The position numbers and the translations under genes were made by a program. Shown in pieces: positions 17,751 through 27,741 of a stretch of 64,000 nucleotides of DNA (the first letter of the stretch is position 1; each line of letters opens with the position of its first letter). Below the pieces are notes generated by a model. The model did not search any database and was not told where the DNA came from. It saw only the letters and a list, made by a program, of their open reading frames with translations. The stretch is from Alphaproteobacteria bacterium (GTDB lineage Bacteria; Pseudomonadota; Alphaproteobacteria; Rhizobiales; Hyphomicrobiaceae), in the NCBI GenBank assembly GCA_022600345.1, contig JAHZKP010000026.1:28479-92478 (forward strand), written 5' to 3'.

Positions 17751-20431
17751 TTGCCGATCCGACACTGAAAGCCTCGTGTGTTCAAACTTCCGGGCAGGTC
17801 GGGCAGCTTTCGGAATGGCTGGCGCGCCACAAAGATCTGGCCGGTTGTGCAAATCCGGCCATCCGCCAAGCCGTGATGACAAGTGCCATAGATTTGAAGT
17901 CGCTGGTGGAGGCCGCCGAGCGTGCGCCGGCACTTGGCCTTGTCGGCGGCTGCGATACGGAGACTTCCGAATTCGTGACGGCGCTCCTGCGGCCGGGTGG
18001 GCAGGCGGGACGTATCGTCCTTGGTCAGCGCCGGGCGGGGCTTGGAGCGATTTCGTCGATTCTTCCTGGCGAAGAAGATGGCGGAGCGGCTGCAACAGTT
18101 CGTTTTCGCGATGCTGCCAGCCAGCCCGACTCGGGGGCTGCGGAATTTTATCCGGTGGCTGTGTCGCTACTCGGCCAGATGGACCTTGCGGCCATCTTCT
18201 GCCGTCTCTACTTCACGCATCTACCCGTATCGCTGCGTCGTGGCATCGAGGCCCATGAAGTGCGCCAGGCGATCGATGCCGCGCAGTTGAACCTGAAGGT
18301 CAACGCAGTTCCAGGACTTTCCGCCCGCGACACCCAAGAATTACGGCAGGAACTTGAAAACAGGCTGCCCGGCGTTGCCGCACTGAGGGAACTGGAGGCG
18401 GTGGGCTATTGGGATTGGCTTTGCGATCATGTTTCGCACGCCGCAGAGCCGTCGCGGCGGCAGCTTCTGTCGTTGCTGTGGCAAAACGAACCGCAACTGA
18501 CAAAGCTATTCAACCGGCTCAGCGACGGCCTCAACACGCTTGGCAATTCCTACCAGGTGTTTTGCCCGCACGAGGCAGTGATTTCGAGCGACCCGACGAC
18601 AGGTTGGGTGGCGCGGCACCGAGCGAGTATTGCTTCAGCGGCGACACTGCGTGAGATGGCCCACGAGACCTCGCCGGCCAACGTTCTTCGCATAACGGCG
18701 GGTGGCAACTCGGTTCTGGAAATTCAGCGCTCGACGCTTGCTGCGATTGCATCGGAAATCTTGATCGGGGTCGAGGAAACGCGGCTTAGCCGGCTGGCGC
18801 CCGCTGAAATTGCGGCCTTCCCTGGCGTGGGAAGTCTCAACGATACCACTGCGCGCCTGCTGCTGCATGCCCGCGAGGGCCCCCAGGGCGGCCTGCCACT
18901 CGATATCGCGGTCGATTTGTTCGTCAGGACCAAATCAACCTACCTGTTTGAACGGGCTTGTTCGCGGCACGAGATCACAGCTCTGGTTGTGCGGGTCGAC
19001 CCGAAATCCAATGACGACGATATCCATGCCGCAGCCATTGCCGACTGGGTTGATGTTGCCCAGGGCGAGAATGCCACCGCGCGCGAGCGCATGGAGGCCG
19101 GACTGTCTGTCATTGCCAGCCCGGCAAGCCTCACAGTACGGCCAACGCCGTTGGACCAGAGCCCCATGGCCAGTTCGACGGAGGACGGCAGCCTGCAGGC
19201 CTTCGAATTGGACAGTATCAGTGGCGGCAGCAAGTGGCTGAAGGAATGGACACCAGGGCGAGGCTTTGAGCGTACCCATTGGATTGGCAGCAAAGGGGCG
19301 GGGGCGGGCGAGAACGGGACGCCAGCAGTTCTTCAACTAACCGGCAATCGTTTCAGCGATGGCGATCTGAGCGCGGTCAGCGACCGCATGGCGTCAAATG
19401 GTTCTGCGGCGCTTGAAACGGTCGCCGACAGGGTTTTCAAAGAGATCGCGCCGTCCTGCACGCCAATGGTAAAGGCCCGGCAGATCCGACATCACCTGCG
19501 GGCTACCCGCAAGTCCATTCGTGCACGGCTGATCAGGTTCCACCAATCCAATGATCCGGCGCGGTTCATGGACTGGCGTCAGCAAGTCGCCAATGTCGCC
19601 GCGACGCGCCTGGAAGCGTGCCGGACCGCAGGCCGCATCGGCCGGTTATGGGATGGCCTGTCTCCTACCGAAGAACAGCTCGTCTTGTTGGTGAGTAGTC
19701 TGATCGGCGATGCCACACTGCCAGCCGGCAGTCGGGCTCACGGCACCGCGGGAAGCCAATCAGGTGGGCAAGCTCGCTCAATGGGAGAGCGCGGTGGCAG
19801 GGGGGATGACGCGGGTGCCCTGCCATCGGCTGCAAAATGCGCCCGCGCGATCATTCAGCATTGGCTGAAATCGATGTACGGGGCGGCGGATTCGCGGCGA
19901 TTGTGCCGCAAGGTGGGCATTGCACAGCCGGTCCTACAGCACGTCGTCGACGAACTGGCATTCGGGGCGATAAGGCTGAATCTTACCAGCGAACTTACGC
20001 AGTTATTGTCAGCTATCGATATGGAGAAACGGGCTGCAGCCGATGTACCTATTCGCTATGCGGCGGTCGCGAAGCGGTTTATCGGGGCCTACCTGGAAAG
20101 ACCAGCTCCATTTATATGGAATGGCATCGGCGAGCATGGTGCCGCATCGGGCGGTGCATTTTATGACGGGGATGAGGGCGAGGAAGCCGGCGGCCTGGGG
20201 GCGGGGGACCGCGATGAAGGACCGACAGGAGCACGAAATTTACCGTCGCTCACGGACGGCACTGACACACAGACCCACAGTCCTGCTATAGATTGGCCGG
20301 GCGCATTTCGTGCACTTGTCGAACGAAACATATCTGCAGCAGGAGCTGTCGCCGCCCGGTCGGAAGTTGACCGGGAACTGGGTAAACAGCTTTCGGTGTT
20401 TACCACGAGCCCATTCGAGGTTGACCTGTGA
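17747..20431 (+). CDS. SrfC-family protein (putative virulence effector, degenerate P-loop)
   Basis: Follows SrfB by an ATGA overlap; LGLVGGCDTETSEFVTALLRPGG and SILPGEEDGGAAATVRF occupy the place of the SrfC P-loop region; 894 aa. Confidence 0.7.
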   Translation: MIADPTLKASCVQTSGQVGQLSEWLARHKDLAGCANPAIRQAVMTSAIDLKSLVEAAERAPALGLVGGCDTETSEFVTALLRPGGQAGRIVLGQRRAGLGAISSILPGEEDGGAAATVRFRDAASQPDSGAAEFYPVAVSLLGQMDLAAIFCRLYFTHLPVSLRRGIEAHEVRQAIDAAQLNLKVNAVPGLSARDTQELRQELENRLPGVAALRELEAVGYWDWLCDHVSHAAEPSRRQLLSLLWQNEPQLTKLFNRLSDGLNTLGNSYQVFCPHEAVISSDPTTGWVARHRASIASAATLREMAHETSPANVLRITAGGNSVLEIQRSTLAAIASEILIGVEETRLSRLAPAEIAAFPGVGSLNDTTARLLLHAREGPQGGLPLDIAVDLFVRTKSTYLFERACSRHEITALVVRVDPKSNDDDIHAAAIADWVDVAQGENATARERMEAGLSVIASPASLTVRPTPLDQSPMASSTEDGSLQAFELDSISGGSKWLKEWTPGRGFERTHWIGSKGAGAGENGTPAVLQLTGNRFSDGDLSAVSDRMASNGSAALETVADRVFKEIAPSCTPMVKARQIRHHLRATRKSIRARLIRFHQSNDPARFMDWRQQVANVAATRLEACRTAGRIGRLWDGLSPTEEQLVLLVSSLIGDATLPAGSRAHGTAGSQSGGQARSMGERGGRGDDAGALPSAAKCARAIIQHWLKSMYGAADSRRLCRKVGIAQPVLQHVVDELAFGAIRLNLTSELTQLLSAIDMEKRAAADVPIRYAAVAKRFIGAYLERPAPFIWNGIGEHGAASGGAFYDGDEGEEAGGLGAGDRDEGPTGARNLPSLTDGTDTQTHSPAIDWPGAFRALVERNISAAGAVAARSEVDRELGKQLSVFTTSPFEVDL

Positions 20432-21672
20432 CAACGAAAAACATCCGAATAGTACCTGACGCCGGCGTTCCCGATGGCGGGCATGCGATCATTCTTCTGG
20501 ACGGCGTATGGCTGTTGCCTGAACCGGCCACATTCCGAATAGAACCGCTTGACGATACGATTCCATCCGACGAACTCAAGGGCTGGCCCAATGGCGAGCG
20601 CAGGCCGCGGCTGATCCGCACGACTTCGCGGGGAATTGAGTTGCTGATCGGACCAGATATCGTCGATGCACCCGACCTGGTACCGGGTACGCCAATCTCG
20701 ATCTCGGTTCCCGCAGCCGATGTGCATGCTGAAGTTCGGTGGCCGGACCTGCCATTGAGCCGCCCGACGGGCCGCGGCAAGGTTGTGTTGCAACACGCCA
20801 AGTCGTCGGTGTTGGCAACGGCAACGGCGATGGAGGCTGCGGGTCGGCCGATGGCCGTAGCGAATTCAAACGGGGCTTCGCCGATCAGGGCTGCGGCCGT
20901 GCAGCCCCGGGCGCGGCAGAGGGCGAACCCGCAAGGGTTGTCGGAATTGCAGATTCCGCATCAGGCTGCCGCCAACAACGACCAACCGATGCCTGCGGAT
21001 ACCGCTCGCATGCCGAAAAAGAAAGCTCCGGTGGCAGCCACACCGGTCAGGCGATCCGGGTCGGCCATGTCGCCAATGGTACCGATGCTGATTGGCCTGG
21101 TGTTGACCGGGGGGTTGGTTGCGTTTCTCGCACCTGGGCTCAACAAAGACGTGGCGGCGCTGAAAGAAGCCAGGGAAGGCGAGGTTGCGACAGTCGAAAA
21201 GGGTGTCGTAAAGGCACCGACAGTCGACATCTATTCAATTTTCGAAGCCGGGGATACGTCACCTCGCGGACTGAGTGCGGACGGCGTGAGCGGCCAGGAT
21301 GCCTTGCTGCTGGCAAACAAGTTCCTCAATGGCGTCGACGGTAAGGTCGATAAGGAAGAAAGCGCTTTCTGGCTGCGCAAGGCAATTTCGAAAGAGCTAT
21401 CGAATCGCAGAACGACATGGGCGTTGACCCAGCTAGGTTCGATTTATGCCGGACCGAGCAAAGGTGCGCCCGACTATCAATCGGCTCGGGTATTGTGGGA
21501 AATGGCCGCTGCCAATGGCGACCCGGTTGCCGCGTGCTTCGTTGCACGGCTCTACGAATTCGGTTTGGGCGTGCCGGTCGATCTTGCCACTGCCCGGAAG
21601 AACTATGAACGTGCCCAACGGTTGGGCGGGTGCGCGGGATTGAATGCCGCGCTGGCGCGCGTGGGCAGTTGA
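20428..21672 (+). CDS. Membrane protein with Sel1-like/TPR C-terminus, coupled to SrfBC
   Basis: GTG start overlaps SrfC stop (GTGA); TM VPMLIGLVLTGGLVAFLAPG; C-terminal ...WEMAAANGDPVAACFVARLYEFGLGVPVDLATARKNYERA. Confidence 0.7.
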   Translation: MTTKNIRIVPDAGVPDGGHAIILLDGVWLLPEPATFRIEPLDDTIPSDELKGWPNGERRPRLIRTTSRGIELLIGPDIVDAPDLVPGTPISISVPAADVHAEVRWPDLPLSRPTGRGKVVLQHAKSSVLATATAMEAAGRPMAVANSNGASPIRAAAVQPRARQRANPQGLSELQIPHQAAANNDQPMPADTARMPKKKAPVAATPVRRSGSAMSPMVPMLIGLVLTGGLVAFLAPGLNKDVAALKEAREGEVATVEKGVVKAPTVDIYSIFEAGDTSPRGLSADGVSGQDALLLANKFLNGVDGKVDKEESAFWLRKAISKELSNRRTTWALTQLGSIYAGPSKGAPDYQSARVLWEMAAANGDPVAACFVARLYEFGLGVPVDLATARKNYERAQRLGGCAGLNAALARVGS

Positions 21673-21937
21673 AGGCGCCTAGCAGGCTGTTAAGCCGCCC
21701 TTTCGAGAACTGCCCCAGCCCCATTCTGGCGCTCTGAGGCAGCAACCTGATGGCGAAGAGACCCGTTAGCTCAAATGCGTGCCCGCGGGCAGGATGACGA
21801 CAAAGTTGTCGTCTATACCTGTCAGAAGGCCTGCTCTGTGCGTGTCACCGACCCGCCGCGCGCTGGATATTTTTATAAATCATTCACAGTTCACAAGTAC
21901 GAGGCAGGATGCAGAGGTGTTCAGCAGGGAGTATTCG

Positions 21938-23548
21938 ATGCGCCGTGGACCACATAACTTGAGGCGAATATGGCTCGACCCGCTGTGCATGGTTTTGTGC
22001 ATGATCGCGGGCCTGGGCCTCGCGCAGGCGGCCGAAGTGCGCCTGCAGATCAAGGGCGGCGGTTTCGAAATCACTGGCGAACTGCAGGAATTCGACGGTC
22101 AGACGTATGTGATCGAGTCTGAGGCGTTTGGGCGAATGAGACTCGATGGTGAGCGATTTGAATGCCTGGGTGCCGCCTGTCCGTCGGTTGCCGCTCTGCG
22201 CCGGGGCGCCAACCTGGGTCAGGGCGAAACGATCAGAAACCTGGGCGAGACCAGTTGGATGGGCGGGAGCGGAATCGGCACGAACTTCATGCCGGAGCTG
22301 ATCAAATCCTATGCCGCTGCAAACGATCTCAGCGTCAAGCAGGCGATTGGCACGGATACGCGAGATTTGATTTTCACGCTGAACGACGATGACGGCAACA
22401 GCGTTGGCACGTTCAACGTTTTGCGCCGTGGTGTCAGCCTGGGATATCGCGAACTCATTGCCGGCAATGTCGATCTGGTGTGGACCAGTGCGCGGATGAG
22501 CGACGCGCAACAAAGGTTGTTTAGCCAGGCTGGTGCCGGACCGATGCGGGTGCAGGGCAACGAGCATGTGTTCGCGCTGGATGCGATGGTTGTTCTTGTT
22601 GCCAAGGACAATCCGGCTGCCTCGATATCGCTTGAAGACCTGGCTGGGATCTATTCCGGTCAGATTACCGATTGGGCGCAGTTGGGCCTTCCGGCCGGAA
22701 AAATCAATGTTTATGCGCCGGTAGAAGGCATGGGGCTGCTCATGCACTTCAAGAACACCATTCTGGCGCCCAGTGGCCTGAGGCTGACAGAAGACGCAAA
22801 GCGGCTGGGGACCGTCGTCGAATGGTCCGACAAGGTCGCTTCCGACCGATACGGGATCAGTTTCAACTTCATCGGCTACATCCGGAATGCGAAGGCACTC
22901 AACATCTCCTCTCCATGCGGGCTTATCAGCCGTCCCAGTTATTTTTCCGCCAAGACCGAGGAATTTCCGCTTTCGCGGCGGCTTTATTTTTATACCCGCG
23001 GGACGCCTAGCTCACCGTTGGCGCGAGAGCTTCTGACTTATGCTCTGTCACCCAAGATCCAAAGCGCATTGAAGGCTTCCAACTTCGTCGATCAGGAACC
23101 TGAAACGCAATCATTCGACGAGCAACGCGCCCGCATCGTGCACGCTCTGAATGCGCCTGACGATGACTTCGACATGGTCGACATGCGCGCCTTGATGTCG
23201 GATCTGGCGCAAGCTGAGCGCTTCACGACAACGCTGCACTTTGAAAATTCCAGTTCGCGGCTCGACCCGAAAGCCAAGGATGATATCAGGCGTCTGGCTT
23301 CGGTCCTCAAGGGGCGGAAATATGCCGGGCGGGAAGTTCTACTTATCGGATTTGCCGATACGATTGGGGGCTATGCCATCAATCGGCAACTCTCGGAGAA
23401 TCGTGCCCGGGCGGTGGCTCTGGAACTGCGCGCTGCAGGTTATGAGGGTGCGGTCACAAAGGGGTACAGCGAGCTTGCTCCGGTGGTGTGCAACGACACG
23501 CCCGAAAACCGCAATTTCAATCGCCGCGTCGAGGTATGGATCCGCTGA
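21938..23548 (+). CDS. PstS-like substrate-binding domain fused to C-terminal OmpA-like domain
   Basis: Signal peptide MRRGPHNLRRIWLDPLCMVLCMIAGLGLAQAA; PBP-like LAGIYSGQITDWAQLGLPAGKINVYAP; OmpA-like LIGFADTIGGYAINRQLSENRARAVALEL...NRRVEVWIR. Confidence 0.85.
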   Translation: MRRGPHNLRRIWLDPLCMVLCMIAGLGLAQAAEVRLQIKGGGFEITGELQEFDGQTYVIESEAFGRMRLDGERFECLGAACPSVAALRRGANLGQGETIRNLGETSWMGGSGIGTNFMPELIKSYAAANDLSVKQAIGTDTRDLIFTLNDDDGNSVGTFNVLRRGVSLGYRELIAGNVDLVWTSARMSDAQQRLFSQAGAGPMRVQGNEHVFALDAMVVLVAKDNPAASISLEDLAGIYSGQITDWAQLGLPAGKINVYAPVEGMGLLMHFKNTILAPSGLRLTEDAKRLGTVVEWSDKVASDRYGISFNFIGYIRNAKALNISSPCGLISRPSYFSAKTEEFPLSRRLYFYTRGTPSSPLARELLTYALSPKIQSALKASNFVDQEPETQSFDEQRARIVHALNAPDDDFDMVDMRALMSDLAQAERFTTTLHFENSSSRLDPKAKDDIRRLASVLKGRKYAGREVLLIGFADTIGGYAINRQLSENRARAVALELRAAGYEGAVTKGYSELAPVVCNDTPENRNFNRRVEVWIR

Positions 23549-23599
23549 GGTTGCTGCGGGGGCTGCGATTACGCGGCACTTCGTAGATGGCGGCGGCAC

Positions 23600-24226
23600 T
23601 CAACTGTGCAGGTGCTCCAGTGACATGCGGATGAGATCGGCTGTGCGCTGGAGGCCGAGCTTGTTCTTGATCAGGCTGCAGGTGTTGGCCACCGTCTTGT
23701 AGGAAACGCCCAGCGTATCGGCGATGTCGGTGAGGCTTTTTCCATCGCCCAGGAGGCGAAGGATCTCAATTTCACGCGTCGAGAGTTTGTGAAGGGGGTC
23801 TTCTCCATCGAACTGGCCGATGGCGAGTTTGGAAGCCAACTCCGCCTCAATATAGTGGCCGCCTTCGACGACTTTCTTTACTGCGGCAATCAGTTCATCG
23901 GCGCTGGCGCTTTTGGTCACGTACCCCTTGGCCCCTAGCTTCAATGCGCGGGCGGCATAGATCGGCTCGGAGTGCATGGTGAAAACGATGACGCGGGCCT
24001 TCTTGTCTTCGAGGATCAGGCGGCGCAGCAATTCCAGTCCGCCGACGCCTTCCATGTTCAAGTCGAGTAGGACCAGATCGGGTTGATTGGAGCGGAACAA
24101 CGCCAATGTCTCGTGGCCTGTGGCGGCTTCGAAAATCTGAGACCCATCGAAGCTCTCCAGCAGGCGACGCACGCCGGCGCGCACAACCGAATGGTCGTCA
24201 ACCAGGAGGATCTTAAGCGCGTTCAT
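23600..24226 (-). CDS. NarL/FixJ-type response regulator
   Basis: Receiver ILLVDDHSVVRAGVRRLLE...DLVLLDLNMEGVGG and LuxR HTH LSTREIEILRLLGDGKSLTDIADTLGVSYKTVANTCSLIKNKL. Confidence 0.93.
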   Translation of the reverse strand: MNALKILLVDDHSVVRAGVRRLLESFDGSQIFEAATGHETLALFRSNQPDLVLLDLNMEGVGGLELLRRLILEDKKARVIVFTMHSEPIYAARALKLGAKGYVTKSASADELIAAVKKVVEGGHYIEAELASKLAIGQFDGEDPLHKLSTREIEILRLLGDGKSLTDIADTLGVSYKTVANTCSLIKNKLGLQRTADLIRMSLEHLHS

Positions 24227-25664
24227 GGATCAGTTGCCTTTTGGTTTGATCGGGTTGCGTATCGGGTCCGTTGCTGTCATCGGAAGCCGTTGGAGCAGGA
24301 AGCCAGGCCGATACTTCGACGCCCGTGGCGTGGTCTCGATTGCGAAGTGAAAACCGGCCGTCGAGGGCAGAGACGCGTTCGCGCATGCCTGCAATACCGA
24401 AACCGGAGCCACGAGAAGACGGCAATGGGGGCGACGTTCCCGACTCTGCGTCGCCATCGTCGGTCTGCGGGAGGCCGGCGCCGTCGTCGGTGATCGAGAT
24501 ATTCAGACCGCGCCGATCGCTACTGATCTTGATTTCCACGCGGTCCGGGCGACCATGGCGCATGGCGTTGCTGAGTGCTTCCTGGACGATGCGAAAGGCC
24601 GTCTGATCGATGGCCTTGCCAAAAGACCGGTCGGGCACGTCGACAATGAATTCAACGTCCGGGTACCGGGTTTGCCAAAAGACCGTCAGATTGTCGATGG
24701 CGTCAACAAGTCCGACATCGACAAGCGCGGCTGTCCGCAGACGGCCCAAAAGCTCCTTCACGTGGCGCTGCATATGGCCGACCGATTCGCGGATCGTTGC
24801 CACGCGAGCGGGGATCTCGGCGTGCTTGTTGGCATCGACGCAGCGGGTGATGGAGGCGGCATCGACATCGACGGAAAACAGGAACGGACCGATTTCATCG
24901 TGAAGGTCGCGGGCGAGGTCGGCACGCTCTTCTTCCTGTACGGTCGCCAGTTGCTCGGCCAGCCGGCGGTTCTTGGCCTCCATACCCGACAGTCTGGCGG
25001 CCATTGCATTGAAGCCGCGATAAACCTTGACGAGTTCGGCTGGTCCTTGCTCGGGAATTTGGGGGGCACCGGACTGTTGGAAGATCTGACTGAACGATGC
25101 CGCCAGCCGGTCAAGTGGGCGCAGGGCCCGGCCCACAATCCAGTAGACGCTGGCCAAAACCAAACCGCAAAACAGGCCCAATATGATCAGCGTGTTCCAA
25201 ATATCATGCCAGGCTTCCGCGATTTCGTTGTTGGAATCGGTTTCCAGAACGAAGTGACCGAGGCCGCTGAACACGTCTGGCAGGTTCACCCTCACGCTGT
25301 GCTCGGACTGCTGGATGAGGCTGCGGAACCATCGAGGGGCCGGCGCCTTGGGTAAGGCTGGAGAGGACGATACAATCGTGCGCCCGCCTGAATCTTGCCA
25401 GGTCGCGCGCAAGTGCCGGTCGCCGTCGAAATCGGCGATCAACAAATGCAGCCGCCGGGAAGGGTCGGCGGATTCCTCAGCATCATCGACTGCATTGGAC
25501 GCGATGCGCGCGCCGACGCCGATGGCCGCCTGCATCTCCTCGCCGACCTTGGAAAGTGCGTGCCAGTAGCTGAGTGCAGCACCAAAGACAAGTGTGAGCA
25601 GCACCACCAATACGATTGAAGTGATCAATGACGATCTAAGGGACATCCAATTCACGGTTCTCAT
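24213..25664 (-). CDS. Sensor histidine kinase (HAMP, HisKA_3; UhpB/NarX-like)
   Basis: Two TM segments, ERADLARDLHDEIGPFLFSVDVD H-box, NAMRHG, ITDDGAGLP, GSGFGIAGMRERVSAL; overlaps the response regulator. Confidence 0.93.
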   Translation of the reverse strand: MRTVNWMSLRSSLITSIVLVVLLTLVFGAALSYWHALSKVGEEMQAAIGVGARIASNAVDDAEESADPSRRLHLLIADFDGDRHLRATWQDSGGRTIVSSSPALPKAPAPRWFRSLIQQSEHSVRVNLPDVFSGLGHFVLETDSNNEIAEAWHDIWNTLIILGLFCGLVLASVYWIVGRALRPLDRLAASFSQIFQQSGAPQIPEQGPAELVKVYRGFNAMAARLSGMEAKNRRLAEQLATVQEEERADLARDLHDEIGPFLFSVDVDAASITRCVDANKHAEIPARVATIRESVGHMQRHVKELLGRLRTAALVDVGLVDAIDNLTVFWQTRYPDVEFIVDVPDRSFGKAIDQTAFRIVQEALSNAMRHGRPDRVEIKISSDRRGLNISITDDGAGLPQTDDGDAESGTSPPLPSSRGSGFGIAGMRERVSALDGRFSLRNRDHATGVEVSAWLPAPTASDDSNGPDTQPDQTKRQLIHERA

Positions 25665-25899
25665 AGTGGTTTGAATCAACCCCGGTTATAGCGACCAGCG
25701 TGGCCATTCTACCCACAGAAGTGTTGCTTTCGTGAATTTGGGTTCAGGGCCCGGCAGTATCCGGGAAAAAATCCCGCTTGCTGGAACAGAATTGGCCTAT
25801 TTGACGCTTTGGTCTCGCCGGTCTGGCCCGTTTTACGGCGGTGGCAATTGTCTGCCTTCATATGGGATTGCAACTCTCACGCATCAATCCTGGAGGGGC

Positions 25900-27585
25900 T
25901 TACCACTGCGGAGTGATGGAGAAGCGGGCGTAGGCCTGGAATTTATCCTGATCGGGGATGAGCTGCTTCATCGGGCGCGCGATGCTCACTTCCAATTGCG
26001 TCACGGGGCTGAATTTGAATTCCAGTCCGGCTCCAAGCGAGGTGGCCGGCCGATAATTTGGGAACGTGGAGAAAACGCCGCCGTGGTCTACAAAGGTGAA
26101 TAGGTTCACGCCCTCGCGCCAATCCGAAAGGCTGCGGTGCAGTTCGAGATTGACCAGGTAGCCGGAGTCGCCGGCAGCCGCATTGGTGGGATAACCGCGG
26201 ACTGTTGTCGGTCCTCCGATCTGGAAGAGCTGACCGCCTGGAAGCAGTTTGGCACCGGTGACCTGCCAACTGAAATCGGACTGCAGGGAGAGGTTCCAGG
26301 GAAGTCGGCGAAGCAGGCTGCCGGTTCCCTTGAACAACGGGAAATTGCGAGCTTCATCCAGGACCTTGGCGCGTGATCGGACGATCGAAAAGGCGGGGGA
26401 GACCTGGGCGATGAAGTTTTCATTCGAATAGTGGAAGCTTAAGCCGGGAGTGGCTTCGATTGTGTCGGTATCGGTGACGGTCACTTCCGAATAGTCGGTT
26501 CGCGATTCCCCAATGGTGGCAGCCATGCTGGCCTGGATCAGCCAGTCCTTGGTGACCCGCAGCGGACGGGTGTAGTTCAGCGATCCGCTTTGCGACTTGC
26601 CTGCAACATCGAGGGCAACGAACGGGCCCTGGACGATCGCCATGGAGCCGCGAGAATAGCTGACGCCAAGACGCGATCCGATCGTATCGATGGGGAAGTT
26701 GTAAGCGACGTTCGCATTCAGCGTTCTGCGGGCGTTGCTGGCATAAACCGTCAGGCGGTCGTCCATGCCAAGCAGACCGTAGCGGCGGAAGAAGCCGCCA
26801 AACTGGTAACGGCCGGTCGACGCCACGCCCTCGTTGTCAGCATAAACCTGGAGCGTATTGGTTGCAGGTTCAAACACCGCGTACTGGATGTCGGTCAGGC
26901 CAAACGTTGAGCCGGGCTGCAGGAGCGCGCGGATCTGAGCGGTGTTGGTGCGGTTGAAGTAGGCAATCTTCTTATTCAGGTCGTGAGGATCAATGACCAC
27001 ACCGGCTGGGATATCGACGCGGTTGGCGATGTATTCAGAGCCCAGCGTTCGCGATCCGGCGACATGGGTTTTGCCCAGCCGGCCCTCGGTCAGCTTGATG
27101 CGCACCTGACCGTTCTTGATCTTTTGCGGCGGCAGCGTTGCCAGTGCGGTTATCAGACCGCGCTCGGCGTATATCGCGTTGATCTTGCCGACGATCTCGT
27201 AGAGTGCGGCGAGATCAATTTCGCGGCCGACGTACCCGCTTGAGATGGAAGCGAGTTCGCCGCGGCTGAGGAAGGTTGACGGGCTGAAGACAACACTGCG
27301 CAGTTTGAACTTTGGACCGCCGGGGGTCGCTCCCTCGCCTTCCGGGACTTCAGTACCTTCGACAACCGGTCCGTCGATGGTCGGACGGATCTGATTGAGG
27401 CCGCGTTGCAGCCTTTCGAACTGCCGTTCGGATTCGCGTTGCAGGCTTTCAGAATTGGGTAGCACAGCGCCGGCGGTGGGCGGCAGGGCCTGCGCAAGGG
27501 CGCTCGCGTCTGTCAGGCACAGGCCCAACAGCAACGCCACAGCCCGTAAAGGCCCGGCTGTTTGCCAGCTCCTACCGTTTTGCAC
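25900..27585 (-). CDS. ShlB/FhaC/HecB family two-partner secretion transporter (TpsB)
   Basis: Signal peptide, POTRA-like KFKLRSVVFSPSTFLSRGEL, VRIKLTEGRLGKTHVAG, C-terminal GGPTTVRGYPTNAAAGDSGYLVNLEL and GVFSTFPNYRPATSLGAGLEFKFSP. Confidence 0.92.
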   Translation of the reverse strand: MQNGRSWQTAGPLRAVALLLGLCLTDASALAQALPPTAGAVLPNSESLQRESERQFERLQRGLNQIRPTIDGPVVEGTEVPEGEGATPGGPKFKLRSVVFSPSTFLSRGELASISSGYVGREIDLAALYEIVGKINAIYAERGLITALATLPPQKIKNGQVRIKLTEGRLGKTHVAGSRTLGSEYIANRVDIPAGVVIDPHDLNKKIAYFNRTNTAQIRALLQPGSTFGLTDIQYAVFEPATNTLQVYADNEGVASTGRYQFGGFFRRYGLLGMDDRLTVYASNARRTLNANVAYNFPIDTIGSRLGVSYSRGSMAIVQGPFVALDVAGKSQSGSLNYTRPLRVTKDWLIQASMAATIGESRTDYSEVTVTDTDTIEATPGLSFHYSNENFIAQVSPAFSIVRSRAKVLDEARNFPLFKGTGSLLRRLPWNLSLQSDFSWQVTGAKLLPGGQLFQIGGPTTVRGYPTNAAAGDSGYLVNLELHRSLSDWREGVNLFTFVDHGGVFSTFPNYRPATSLGAGLEFKFSPVTQLEVSIARPMKQLIPDQDKFQAYARFSITPQW

Positions 27586-27741
27586 TGGATGGTCCCCGCA
27601 TTCTGGTGACGGTGGCGAATCAGACTTCTCACAACCGTTCAGAGCCGAGACTATTCGTACTGCGTGGGCAACTGCCTATGCCTTTTTTGCACCAGTTGAA
27701 AAACTAGCGATATCTGTGGGCAACGTCAGGATTTCATTTGA

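Noticed and set aside
24555-25355. 266-aa plus-strand ORF opposite the histidine kinase
   Set aside because: Antisense to a clear kinase; no domain features.
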